Below, in pieces: positions 12,501 to 24,500 of a stretch of DNA of 64,000 bases (positions are counted from its first letter, which is position 1; each line of letters begins with the position of its first letter). The notes below the pieces were generated by a model, which was not told the DNA's origin, did no database searches, and saw only the letters and a list, made by a program, of their open reading frames with translations. The DNA comes from Rallus limicola (lineage: Eukaryota; Chordata; Aves; Gruiformes; Rallidae). The DNA is taken from positions 51,461,762-51,525,761 of the forward strand of contig JAKCOZ010000005.1 of the NCBI GenBank assembly GCA_022605955.1, read 5' to 3'. The position numbers and the translations under genes were made by a program.

Positions 12501-15500
12501 CACCACCAAAACAGGTTCCCAAACTGAAATACCTCTCATTGTAGTTAGGAGTGTGCTCAAAAATATTCCCGATAGGTGAGCATGATTAATTTATGCAAAG
12601 TAACATCTCTTCAGCAGACCGGAGAGCCACAAGAAGTAATCTTCCCTGGCCACACAGAAGCAGTTGTGAAATAAAGGGGTTGCCTGCACATTGCACAGAT
12701 GGAATAGATGAATGTGTGTAATTTTACAATAATATACTTTGTATTTGTTTAATTTTTGCATTTTAAAAGTTCCTACCTGTGTGAGAGATAGGACTAGCTC
12801 CATGGGGAGCTGTCATGAAAGCAGCCGAATCTTTCAAAGGAACTGAATCTTAAATGAGACCGTGCTGTCATAACTTCATCCACAAATTTCAGCATTTTAT
12901 ACAGGTGGTTGAGAATGAGCACATCCATTTTACAGATGGAGAAAGCGAGACAAAAGGTTAACTACAAAGCCAGGTCAGGAAATGTCTGGCAGAATGCTTT
13001 TCTGACAGAAAGTGCCCTTTTAATAATATCAACATTTTCCATGGGAAAACAGCAGTGATGGATCTGCAGCTGCTTCACTGGAATATTCCCATCTTTGAGA
13101 GGAAGCAAAGCTGACAACAGCTTCCATCTGCAAAGCTAGGAAACGAAAAACAGTGATTCAGTACTCCCGGCGCAGGACCTTTCAGCATCTCTCGTCCCCA
13201 AAATGCAGTTGTGGTTTTCTCTTTTGCCTCAGATTGCAACAAAACTCCTTCTGAAGCAGGAATTTTCTCTAGAACAGAAATTTAGGGCCAAAGCCAAGAG
13301 CACAGGGCCACACTCTCCCCCAATATCCATATTTCTTTTTTAATAAACTGAGGAGCAAGACAAGACAGGACATACCAAGGGACAAAGATCTGCCCTCTGC
13401 TTTGCCTAGAGACACCCTGCTCCCAGAGCACAGTCCGCAGGCCACACGCAGCATCTTCATGCTGTGAAATGTGCAGGGAGAGCCAGGCAACTCCAGTTAA
13501 GAACAGTAAGCAGCACACTGAGCCCACACATGGATGAGCCAGCCAGAACCAGTGCTACCAAGGAGAAGAAAGCCTCTAAAACCTGGTCTCACTTTGAGAA
13601 TTCAGGCATCTCCACGAAGGCCCAAATTAGCCATGTATTTGTGAGTGACTGACAGCCCAAAACTCTCTCAGAGTACCAGGGACCAGCTTCCTCTTCCTTA
13701 CTTTCAGATCATACTGGAAAGGAAAGGAGGATGTTGTTGGCAGCAGCAGCACCCAGCTTTTAATTAGCAGACTAGAAATGTTTCTCAGCATGAATGGGCT
13801 TCCAGCGTGTGTTACCCACCTTCCAGGAGGGAGCCTCATCTATCGGGCTAGAGGAAAAACCTGGCCAGGGCACTGCTATTATTACTTTAATTTGGGATTC
13901 ATTTAATGCCAAATCCACGCATCGCTTTACGATCTTCCCAGCCGCCATCATTAAGCCCCAGTCATCCATCTCTCGGTGTATGAATCACACGCTCACAGGT
14001 CATCCTACTTCAGCAAGACTTTTCCTCCCAACCAGCCTCACCTCGTTAAAACGTTATTTTCTTCTCACTGTACAAAGCCAACACGCATGTTGGCAAACAC
14101 ACCTGGTTTATTTACCCCACACTTACTCCGAGTTTGAGATGAGGAGCTAGACCCAGAGCCCAGCCAAAACGGCACCACCTCCAGGCACGTGGAGCAACAC
14201 AGAAAACACCAGCAGCAAAACCAGTCTCTCTTGTGAAGCAAGGGTGGGGGTGAGATGACCAAGCTTGGGTTTCAGCACTTAACCCCTTACACGTCTCCCT
14301 GTGAACACCTGAGGCTCCATCTGTCCCTTTCCCTGTCCACCCTGTCGTGTGACCCATGTCACATACCTGCACCCATCAGCCCACAAGTGAGCCAGCATGC
14401 TGGCGGCTGGTACAAGCTTCAGCTCAAGTGCCAGCTTCAGCCCTGAGCTACAACGGCAGCACTGAGTGTCCCTCAAGACCTCCAGTGTGCCATAGAGAGG
14501 CCAGGACAGAGCTACATCCTCTTTGCTGGCGGTGCTACCAAGGAGCTCAAACCCACACACTGCAGTGCTCTGGCACCAGCACCCAGGCCCATGCCTGTGT
14601 CCTCCTTTTCCTCAGTCCTGATCCAACCAAACAAGGGCAGGGCTGACCACCTGGGAGGGCTGCCAGCCTGACGGCCAGCCTGCTGGCAAACCCAAATTTA
14701 GGGCGGCATGTTATTTCTTCACTTCTTGCTGGTCTTAACCATAAGGCAGTGATGGATCCTTCCTCCTGGAATGAAGAACCATCCCTGATGGTCAGGATCA
14801 CAGCTTGAGCATCATCTCTGTGGGACAGCAAGCTGTTCACTCAACATTTTCTCCTTTAACTTGATATAAATAAATACCTGCGTTTGCCAACCGCTTGCCT
14901 GCCTCAACATTTCACATTGGCTGATATCCTGTCTACATATTTTTAAACATTTCTTTAATTTTATCCAGTGTTTGGACACATGCCACCAAGGCAACAAACC
15001 GATGCACGCAGCAGTCTACGCTGCATGAAACAAGGTAACATTAGTTTGGCAGCTAAGAAAAACTGGCGCAACCTTAATTATAAGCAAAATAATTTCAGGG
15101 GTGAGGGAGTGTGCTCACAAAAATAAAAAATAAAATAGCTATGGGCTATTATTAAGTCCCCCATAAAAATGATATCCAAGTTCATTTTGCACTTTTGCTA
15201 ATCTAAAAAAAATCCAATAAGAGTTGCCATTTTAAGTTATGCGCAGAAGGAGGAAAATAAACAGATATAAAAATTAAGATATTATTTCCTTGGCACAAAC
15301 ACAAAAAGACTCTAAAAATTGAAATTTGGCAGACAAGTATTTTCTATTTATAGTCAAAGCAGAGGCAATCACTACAGCTCAGGCTAAGATTCAACTTCCA
15401 ATATGAATCCTCCTCTTACAGTTTCTCACAGCAAACTTTCAAGCAAATTCCTTTGGGAGAAAAGTTTTTCCAGAGCTCAGTGTCATCTGCCCTTAACCCC

Positions 15501-18500
15501 AACCCTTTTTTTTTTTTCACAAAGAAAACTTTCCAAAGCTTTTGTTTCACCAGTTTACAGGCAAAGCCACACCTCATCTTCTGATAAAGCGCTTCTGTGC
15601 ACAACACAGTGAACTGATTCTGTTCACACTTAATTTAGCTCCTAATAAGGGAAAATGGGTCAGTCATTTTGAAGTTACAGGCTATGTTGTTGGGTTTTTT
15701 TTCTATTTTGTTTTGTTTCACAGGGACACTGTCCAGTGGAGACTTACCAATACTGCCTACAGCCATGGGGAAAAAAAAACAACCTCCAACCAACCAAACC
15801 TTTAATGTTTCCTTGAAATTCTGCAGCAGTGGGGTGTGACAAAGCATGAGGAAGAACAAGGCCTTCCCGCCTCCAACTCACACATGCTTAAGGAATCCAA
15901 CAGGGACATCTGAGCAGGGACCATTTAGGAAAAGCCCCAGCGGCCTCCACTCCCCACTCAAAGGAGACAGGAAAAGCAGCTGAGACTACTAGCAAAGCTA
16001 AGCTCAGAGAGGCACAGAGATGTCTAGCAAGCCCTTGTCACCCAACGGTCCTCCTATGTACATGCAATCTGTGCTTAGCTCTAGAAAGCAAGCAGCACAA
16101 ACCAGAGCTCTCTTGTGCTGGATGACCATATGGAAAAGCAAACAAATTTTACCTTCAGAGTAGATTTTTTTTTAAAGAGTGAATGTGAATTTAGCCTGAG
16201 CAATCAGCCTTTAAGTTACCTGTTGTAAGAGGTCTTTTAAAAACATTTAGAATATTTTATAAATGGATTGAAAAAACCCCCAACCCTAAGCTGAATATTG
16301 GCACATTGTTGGCAGAAATACATGAAAAAACTTTACTGCAAGATAAGCTGCTGGTGGTAATTAAATTCCCATGATTTTTCTCAAATTAACAATATAATTA
16401 AAACCCTAAGTAATAACTTTGATGATATCTCCATAATCTTAATTGTCATATCAATTACAAATATTCTAGTAATAGAGCAGCTGATTTGACAACTCAAGCA
16501 CTTGGAGACTCTGGCAAGGTAAGAGATTTACTTTTATATCTTAGTGAAGCACCAAAATATTGTCGTATATCCCCACTGTTTTAATTTAGCTTATCGCTCT
16601 AAACCTGTGCACTCACTCACAGAAGTTCAGAATTCACACTGAATGGGCAATCCATCACTATTTTTTATACTACAAATTTATCAGTTTATTGCATCATCCT
16701 TCTCTCCCCATTTTTTCCTAAGCCGTACAATGTTTCTGCATGGAAGTATGTAAACATATACCCTAAAAGTGAGACTCAGTACAGAACATATATCAGAAAC
16801 AGTTATTAGATGCTTCCTACATGACATAAAAAAAAAGTTTTCTGGTATCCATCAGTATGCAAATAAACAGAAGAGTAATCTCCTTATATGTAATCACTGT
16901 ACTTATATACAACTTCATATGTATTGGCAGCAATGTAAAAAAGGTATTGTTAAAACCTATACACATGAGCCTCTCGTTACCAAAAGGACAAAATCAGAGG
17001 CGATGCAGTTCCTGTGGTTTTACAGCTTGCAACTTATCAGCTGAGCTGTGCTAAATTAGGCTGTGTCCTCAGCCCAACGTAACTGTAAGGAAAAATATTT
17101 TTACTTAAACAACTTCCAGGTTGCACTACCTGACCACATTTCTTCTTTTTGCAAGGGCCTAAGAGCACATGTGCGCGCGCGCGCACACACACACACACAC
17201 ACAAAGTAATTTGCTGCAAATTAATTGGTGACTGATAATTTATGATGCTCATTTGCTGGCAACTCTCCGCCACCCTTCTAAGTATTAAAGAATGGTACCT
17301 TGAAAGATTTATGGTCCTAAACAAAAGCACCCTTTGGAGGTAGTTGCTTTTACTTGCTTACAGCAAAACAGAGATTTAAAATTATCTCAAATTGGTTAAC
17401 AAAAATTTGAAAGCCCTGATTTTTCTGCAAGCACATCACATTCGGTTAACTCAGGTGCACTGCTGTGCATACAGTTAGCCCACCAATAATCCCACTGACA
17501 GGTCTCCCAGACTATCCCAGAACTCTGCCAGTCCAAACCACCTGGAATTTTTTCATTCTTGGGTTTTTTTTTCCCCCGATTCAAGTGTTCATGCCATGCT
17601 AATGAAACAAAATGCTTTGGCATTCCTTAAAATTTCACTTCATTAGCACGGTTCCTCCACTGTGGTCTGTCAAAAACCCTGTATGATCTCCTGGAAAAGA
17701 AAAACAGCACGCTGGTTCATTTCTTACCAGCTGCTCAGATGAGGAAACTCAAACACAGAAAAAACTGTTTACAAGATCCAAGCCTGAGTTACTGCTCATA
17801 AGTTAATTACCGTATCAAAAGTACCAGACACCAAATCATTTGGAAATGACATTTTAAAAATAGATGTTATGTACTAAAGTATATTAGGAAACTAATTAAT
17901 GCATTAGCTTACTAGCTGTATAGAAGCCGGATTTATAAAAAGGAACATTGCCATAGAAATTGGATCCCTCAAAAACAAAACCTTATTTCATTACACCAGG
18001 CACTCCAACTTAGCAAGGTGTGTAATTCCAACCCACGTGGATCAAGCTGTATTTTACTCTCCATGCTTTCCTTGTAAAGATTTCTAGAAATCACCTATAA
18101 GCCACTTCAAATTATTTAACTGGAGACAGAAAATATTTCTGGATTTCCTTTCTTGTCTTATCACAACAGCAGCCGGCTGACCCCAGATCAGAGCAGACAC
18201 CACCACAAGCTCCTCTACACAAAGTAACTTGCTCGGTTTGCTTGAAAGCTTCTCTCCATTCTGCACTTCAACCAAGAGTGATACCAGAGCCCTGACGTAC
18301 TGAGTATCCTCCATCCTTCCCCATGCCTAGACACCTTAGGTGAACAGCTCTCACTTAGCCTTTCAGAGGATTTTAGCAGAACCATTTAGGTGGATTGCAG
18401 CCACAGACTTTTCCATGCCTTCCCTTCCATCCTGGCCTTGGTTGGACTTCGGTGTGTTGGAAAACCTAACCTTATGGCCACAACCCCGCTGTTACCTTCT

Positions 18501-21500
18501 CTTCCCATTCTGACTCTGGACTCACCTGCTCCCCTCACCTTGCTTAGGCTCCCAGAAGCCTGCTAAACTTCAGACAGCACTGGGAGCGTGGACACAAAGT
18601 TCATGTGAGATATATACTTCAGAAATGAAATACAGAAAGCTGCAGGCAATTCATTTCTCTCTAAGCATGAACCTTCCAATTTTTCCAGAAAATTACCAAC
18701 ACCATCATTGAAAGAGCTGTAGCTGGTCCCCAGGATACGAGCAAAGGCCTCCTGTTATGAAAGTCCCTGCAGCATCTCCATCCAGCCTGGTAAATGGAGT
18801 TCCTTCATGGCAAGGCTTACTTCCCCCAAAATGATATGAGCTCATAAATGAGCCCTTTAAACCCATTCTGGCCTTTCATTCCAACTCCTTCTAAATTAAA
18901 CTTTAATTCTTCTGGAGTTCATCACAAATAGGGCTTTTTTAATAGATAGTACTTTATGGAACAGAGAAGAAATACTTTTATGCAAAAAAGCAGCTCAATT
19001 TAAAGACAGAGGAAGCCAGAGAAGTAAAATGCAAGTGTTAACAAAGATAAGCTGATTTTTATTTTTAAATTTAATTTCTACTGAAGAAGTGCCTAAGATC
19101 TTCAAACAGGCGTAAGGGCCACACAGATTTAGATAATGCATAATGGACAAATACCACAAAACTTATTCTCAGCATGGATACGACAGAGTTCAGTTTGCAG
19201 AGAAAGCAAGCGACAGGTGAATAAAGAGATGAAGGGACCAAGTGCATAAAGGTTAAAAGGCAGCAGCCAAGAAAGCTGCATCCAGCACAGACACAAAGGT
19301 GGGGGTTAAACTGAATAAAAGGGTTGGCTTTATTAAAAGTTAATTTCTGCTATCTCCATAGATGATTATACAGAAAATAACAATTTGACTAATTAGTTAA
19401 TATTTGTACAGTACTTTGAATATATAAAGTGATATATAAGTTAATATCATTTCAATTAGACTGGAAATGAGATAGAATTATCAGTGCATTTATTAATATT
19501 TAATACATTCACTTTCAACAACAGCAACAAGCTTTACATTTTAATTGTATTCTTCAAAACATAAAGCTATAAGGCCCTGTTAAGTAACTAAGTCTTCTTA
19601 CCAAGATCTTACCAAACCCTATGCATATTAAAACTAAACACATGCTTTTTTAACCAAACAGATGGTTAAATTCAGGATTCTTGATTCGAAGATGAATGCC
19701 TGGGTCCTTGGGCCATGCTTTTCCCTATATGATTCCCTTTATGACCAGGTCATTCATTTTCATGACCTGAACGTGCGTCACGTTTTGGTGAACCTCCTCC
19801 TAAGAGCTACTCCTCCTGTAAGCAGTGGTGGAAAAGGTCATAGGGCCCATAGGGCTTGATCTCTCCAGCTGATGGACAATAGGGTGAACAAATCCCCTTT
19901 TACACAATTGCATCAGCCGCACTGCACAGGATTTGAAGTAGTGCCCATCTTAGGGAAGGGCTGCCCCCTCTTGCTGAGGGTCTTCCTGAAGGCAAGGTTC
20001 ACACTGGGTATTAGGAATAATCTTTTCACCAAAAAGGTTGTCAAGGATGGGAACAGGCTGCCCAGGGAACGGATTGATTCACCATCCTTGGAGGTATTTA
20101 AAAGATGTGTGGATGTGGTGTTTAGGGACATGGTTTAGAGGTGGACTTGGCAGTGCTAGGTTTACGGTTGGACTCAAAGGTCTTTTCCAACCAAAATGGA
20201 CTGTATGAAACAAGAAAACAAGCATGGCTTTCATAAAAAGCATCGCTCCTGCATCCTCAATCATGCCACTGATCAATAGAGCCCCCTCCAACCCCAACTG
20301 TTGGGGGATGGAGGCACCTTGTGCCCATGCTGCCCCTTCCCTTGCAGATGTTTCCCATGGAAATTCACCATCACTGAAAGCAAATTCAGCTTTCACTGAA
20401 TTTTTGGAAATTCTGTGCTTCCCCAGACTGGTACTAAATCAAACCATAAGCAAAACCTGCAGGCTGGAAGCTTCAGCGTTCTCTGGACTCTAGTTTCCCT
20501 TCAAGAGCTGTCACGGCATAGCCATCAGCAGTGAGTGTAGCATCCAACACCGACCACTACTGAGCATTCATTCAGCTATGCTCAACACCTTCACAACTCA
20601 CAAAGCAGCAATAGCTCTTTACAAACCAAAGTAACTATAGCAATAATTAAAAGGAAATAAAACTGTACATCAAACTGAGAAGCAAAGACATTTTTAAGAA
20701 CGTGAAACAAGTGCTTATTAATTTAGACAACTTCTACCCGATGGCATTTTGAAAGGAATTCCTGAAAGAAGAGGAAAAATTGGAGTGCAGGAAAGGAGAA
20801 AAATGGCGTGCAGAAAGAGTTATTCAAAGGTATTTTTTATTTGCCTTCGTTAAATACTATATAATGTGCTCTTATTTGAAAAACATCAATCAAATTTATA
20901 GATTCGTGATAAATACAGTTGTAATTATAGCTGCCTGAAAATAATTCAGCTGTCACGTTTACCCTGTCAAAGTAAATAACGCTGTCATTTTAGTTGATGT
21001 GTGTGACTTGAGTAAACATTTCAAAGCATGAATTTTGAAGCAAGATTTCTCCGCTTGAAACAATCGCTCAAATTAATTTTCCTTCCAACTCTAATTTATT
21101 ATGCTTATTTTCTTAGGAAGAACAAACCTTTTAACTATTTAATGAAGGTATCTTGAAGTAGATTGTGGGTGCATAAAACGTTAATCACAGAAAACTCACA
21201 TTAAAACACATGACCTGCTGACCAGAGGAAAAAAAGCATCATTTGTGCTGCTCCATTGTTACAGTTGTAGTACCTTAAAGCACTTGAAATACTTTACATT
21301 TACCCCTGTACCACCCCTGCATGGTAAGGAAATAGTATCATTCCTGTTCCTCCAATGAAGATCTGAGGCAAAAACATTTTTCATGTTTAAGAAGTGAATA
21401 TTATTAACAAGTATTAGACTTGGTTGGGCGTACTTAAGCTGGTCTCAGCAAGGTGGAGAGATAGAGACACCAGCTGAGCTGTCTAAAGACAAACCTTGGT

Positions 21501-24500
21501 AGAACAAACTTCAGAATTTATTAGTGGTACAAAAATTCCCAATTGGGGCCAACAGGAATCAGAGTCTCTTTTTTTACTGAACCTATGGGCAAAGAAAATG
21601 TTACAACATTTCAAACCTAAAATGAGGGAAACTGGGCAACTGCTTCATCAGAATATGGAAAATGCTACTAGACATTTTAAAGAAAAATATGCCAAGGTTT
21701 CTTGGGAAATTCCAGTTTTCAGGCTCACATTCTGCTGGTAACTCCATTTCTGACCCCTTCAGTGAACTTATCATTAGACTTGCTGAGTTGTCTTCTATTT
21801 ATTAGCAGTGCAAAACTGTTGAAAATCAACATTTCAGCCAAGTATTCTGAAAAGTTCTATTCGATACCAGCTAAAGAACAAGACGCTGGATTAAGAAAAA
21901 AATAATAAAGTCCACAGTACAATCTCAGCTTTGAGAATCAATCAATTATTTCTTCTCAGGACATGACAATACTGTTAACATTTCCGACCCAACATTTTTT
22001 GCCTTAAACTCTTCACCTGTTAAATGGGCACAGTGCTCCTTACTATCTTCACTAAGCTTTTGAGGCCTTACGTAAGAGGCAGGTACTTAAAAGTAATCAG
22101 CTAAAACACCTCGTACTTATTTTACACTTATTTTATTCTTGGCACTGCTGAAAAGGAAAAGAATGTAGTTCTTTTTCTAATATACATTAATTTTATACTA
22201 CACCACTTTTCGGTACTGTAAACGAAAGATAAAAGCAATAAAACTGCACTGACCTTTTCCTTAATGTAGACTCACAAACCTTGACCACCCTGATGACCTC
22301 TTTCACAGTACGTCGGAAATCATGCATTCTTGCTGCCACTAGCAGAGCTGGAGAATAAGCAGGGAAAGACAATGTCAAAAAGAGGAAAATTTCCTGAAGT
22401 AAGGCAGAAAACAGCCAAGTAACTATACCCTCTCTTTATCCCTGCCTTCAGCTAAAGCATCTCTGAATACAAGTGATTGACTTGACTTTACAAACTTGAC
22501 TTCCCATCCAGTAAGCTTAAGCCGATTGCAAATTGCACCCTGAAAAATGCTATGCTTTAACATTTGGGAAAACACGGTCAGCTCCTTAAATACAGCACAA
22601 GAACACCTCATTGTTCACATATTTTCAAAGTTACCATCTCTTTCGCAGAATTTACTAGCTCTGAATAAGATCTTCAAGTTAACTCTTCCAGAAGCCAGAA
22701 AAGAAACACTTAATCTGCTGAAAGCTGTTATCCCCATTGCTGTCACCACTATCACTGTCCCGAGTGCCCAAGTGCTCTCGTGCAAGACCCTCTGCACAGC
22801 GAGATAACTAGCACTGGCTGCATTTACATTCACAGGCTGATTCAGAGCACTAGCTCCCTCTTGAAGCATCTCCCCCCTCCTCCTGCAGCGGCTCAGCGCA
22901 CAAAACAGCTTTACGCATGCAAAAGCAATTCCTTCCAGGGGAAACTAAACCAGAGCTGGGCTTCAGGTATGTGTTAGAAGTGCTCCAGTTCTTAATGGGA
23001 ACAAAAGGTCTGAGCCAACAACAGGCCCTTTACAGAGCTCCAAGCCATCTGTTACCTTAGCAAACAAATGGCACAGGCCAAAGGAACACCAGTTCAGCAC
23101 AGCGCATGAAGACCATGTTGTGGGGATGGATGTAGGGAACTCAGCACCACCTGCTTCCATCTATTGACTCATGGCTGCTGAATCAAGCTACCTGCTTGTG
23201 TTGATACAGCCTGTGTATGGAATCAAAGAGCAGGCTGGTCTCCCACAGTGTCTACACTCAAATTTTTAGCAAGACGCAGTAAGAAAGTGCTATTAAGAGG
23301 CTAGAATTTTCAAGATCGCATATCCTTGAGTTCCCTAAGGTTTGAGCACCATTTCTCATTCCAGCACACATATAAAAGCTCTTTAAAATAAAATAAAGCC
23401 CATACATGAACTCTGTGACTTATCTATAGTCTTCGCTAACCTGACCTCACTGGCGGGTACTGACTAACTTTTAACCTAGCCGTCCTAAACTGGCAGGTTT
23501 TTTGTATGCATCATGACAGCGATGGATCTTGGAAAAAGATGAAGGAGGAGAGGGAAATAATTTCACAGAACAGGTCAAAGAGGGCATTTCTTGCATAAGA
23601 CTCTGTGGAAAAGACACAAATCAAAGTGCTTGCACTAATGGTGTCACTTTAGCTGACAAAAAAAACTTTTTAGCAGCTAGAGCTTGCAGGGAATGGGGGT
23701 GAGAGGAGTACCAGAAAGGAGGTTAACAAATCCAAAACCTCAGAAACAAAGGATCTGAGCAAGTAAGGGCAAAAATGAAGTTTGAGTTTCAGAAACTGTT
23801 TCAATGAAAACCTGTATGATCTGCAGGTGACTGGTAGCACAAGATTCAGAGAGTATGGCACTGTGAGGAAATGAGGAACTCCTCATCTGTTCCCAAATCC
23901 CAGACTCTCCTGTCCAACACACTGTGGTGCGAGCGATAGACCCAGCATCCGACATACCTGCTCCACAGAGCCCAGAGGGCCGGCGGCCGGTGTGCATCCA
24001 GTCCCGCTTCATCCTCTGCAGCAGCCTGAGAGCTGTCATGGACACCTCGTGGTTCTTATCCCCAAACTCAAGCATGTGTGCAAAACGAGGAATATATAAA
24101 CATGGATCTGCAACAGAAAAGAATGTAGTTACCTCTCTAATCCTAACCTTTGATTTAGGAAACACAGTACAAGAGCAGCAGTACTGCGAGGCTGTAGTGT
24201 TTGGCTTGCTTCACATCTTGCTCTGCAACGGGGACTGTGCCGCTGGGCCAGGTCCTATGATCACCAAGCCTCAGAAGCACCTTTTTAGTTAAGCTAAAAC
24301 AAAATCTTTTCTTGTTTTATAGACAAGAGACCGCTAAAGCACAGCACAAAGGCTTTCTTACATGCTTTTCAGGGTCCAAGGCTGCACAGTCAATCTCCAA
24401 CATGTGAGCAGTGTTGCTGGTATCAGTGAAATTATGCACAAAGCTAAACATATGCAAAAGCTTTTGCAGAATGCATACATAACTTAGGCTTAAAACTTCT

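Larger units (their letters stand above)
12145..22253 (-). other. BRF1 intron E-D (10.1 kb)
   Basis: GT-AG intron. It contains the GC/AC tract at 17165 and the CR1-like fragment at 19.87-20.21 kb. A moderately GC-rich stretch at about 14.1-14.8 kb carries overlapping open frames on both strands but no recognised product. The segment 20.7-21.15 kb is AT-rich, non-repetitive and rich in homeodomain-type TAAT cores, a weak candidate for a conserved non-coding element. Confidence 0.8.

Noticed and set aside
19872..20138. Open frame ending [19 protein letters not shown] as a host gene
   Set aside because: It is the retroelement ORF2 C-terminal pattern in a decayed copy, not a host protein.
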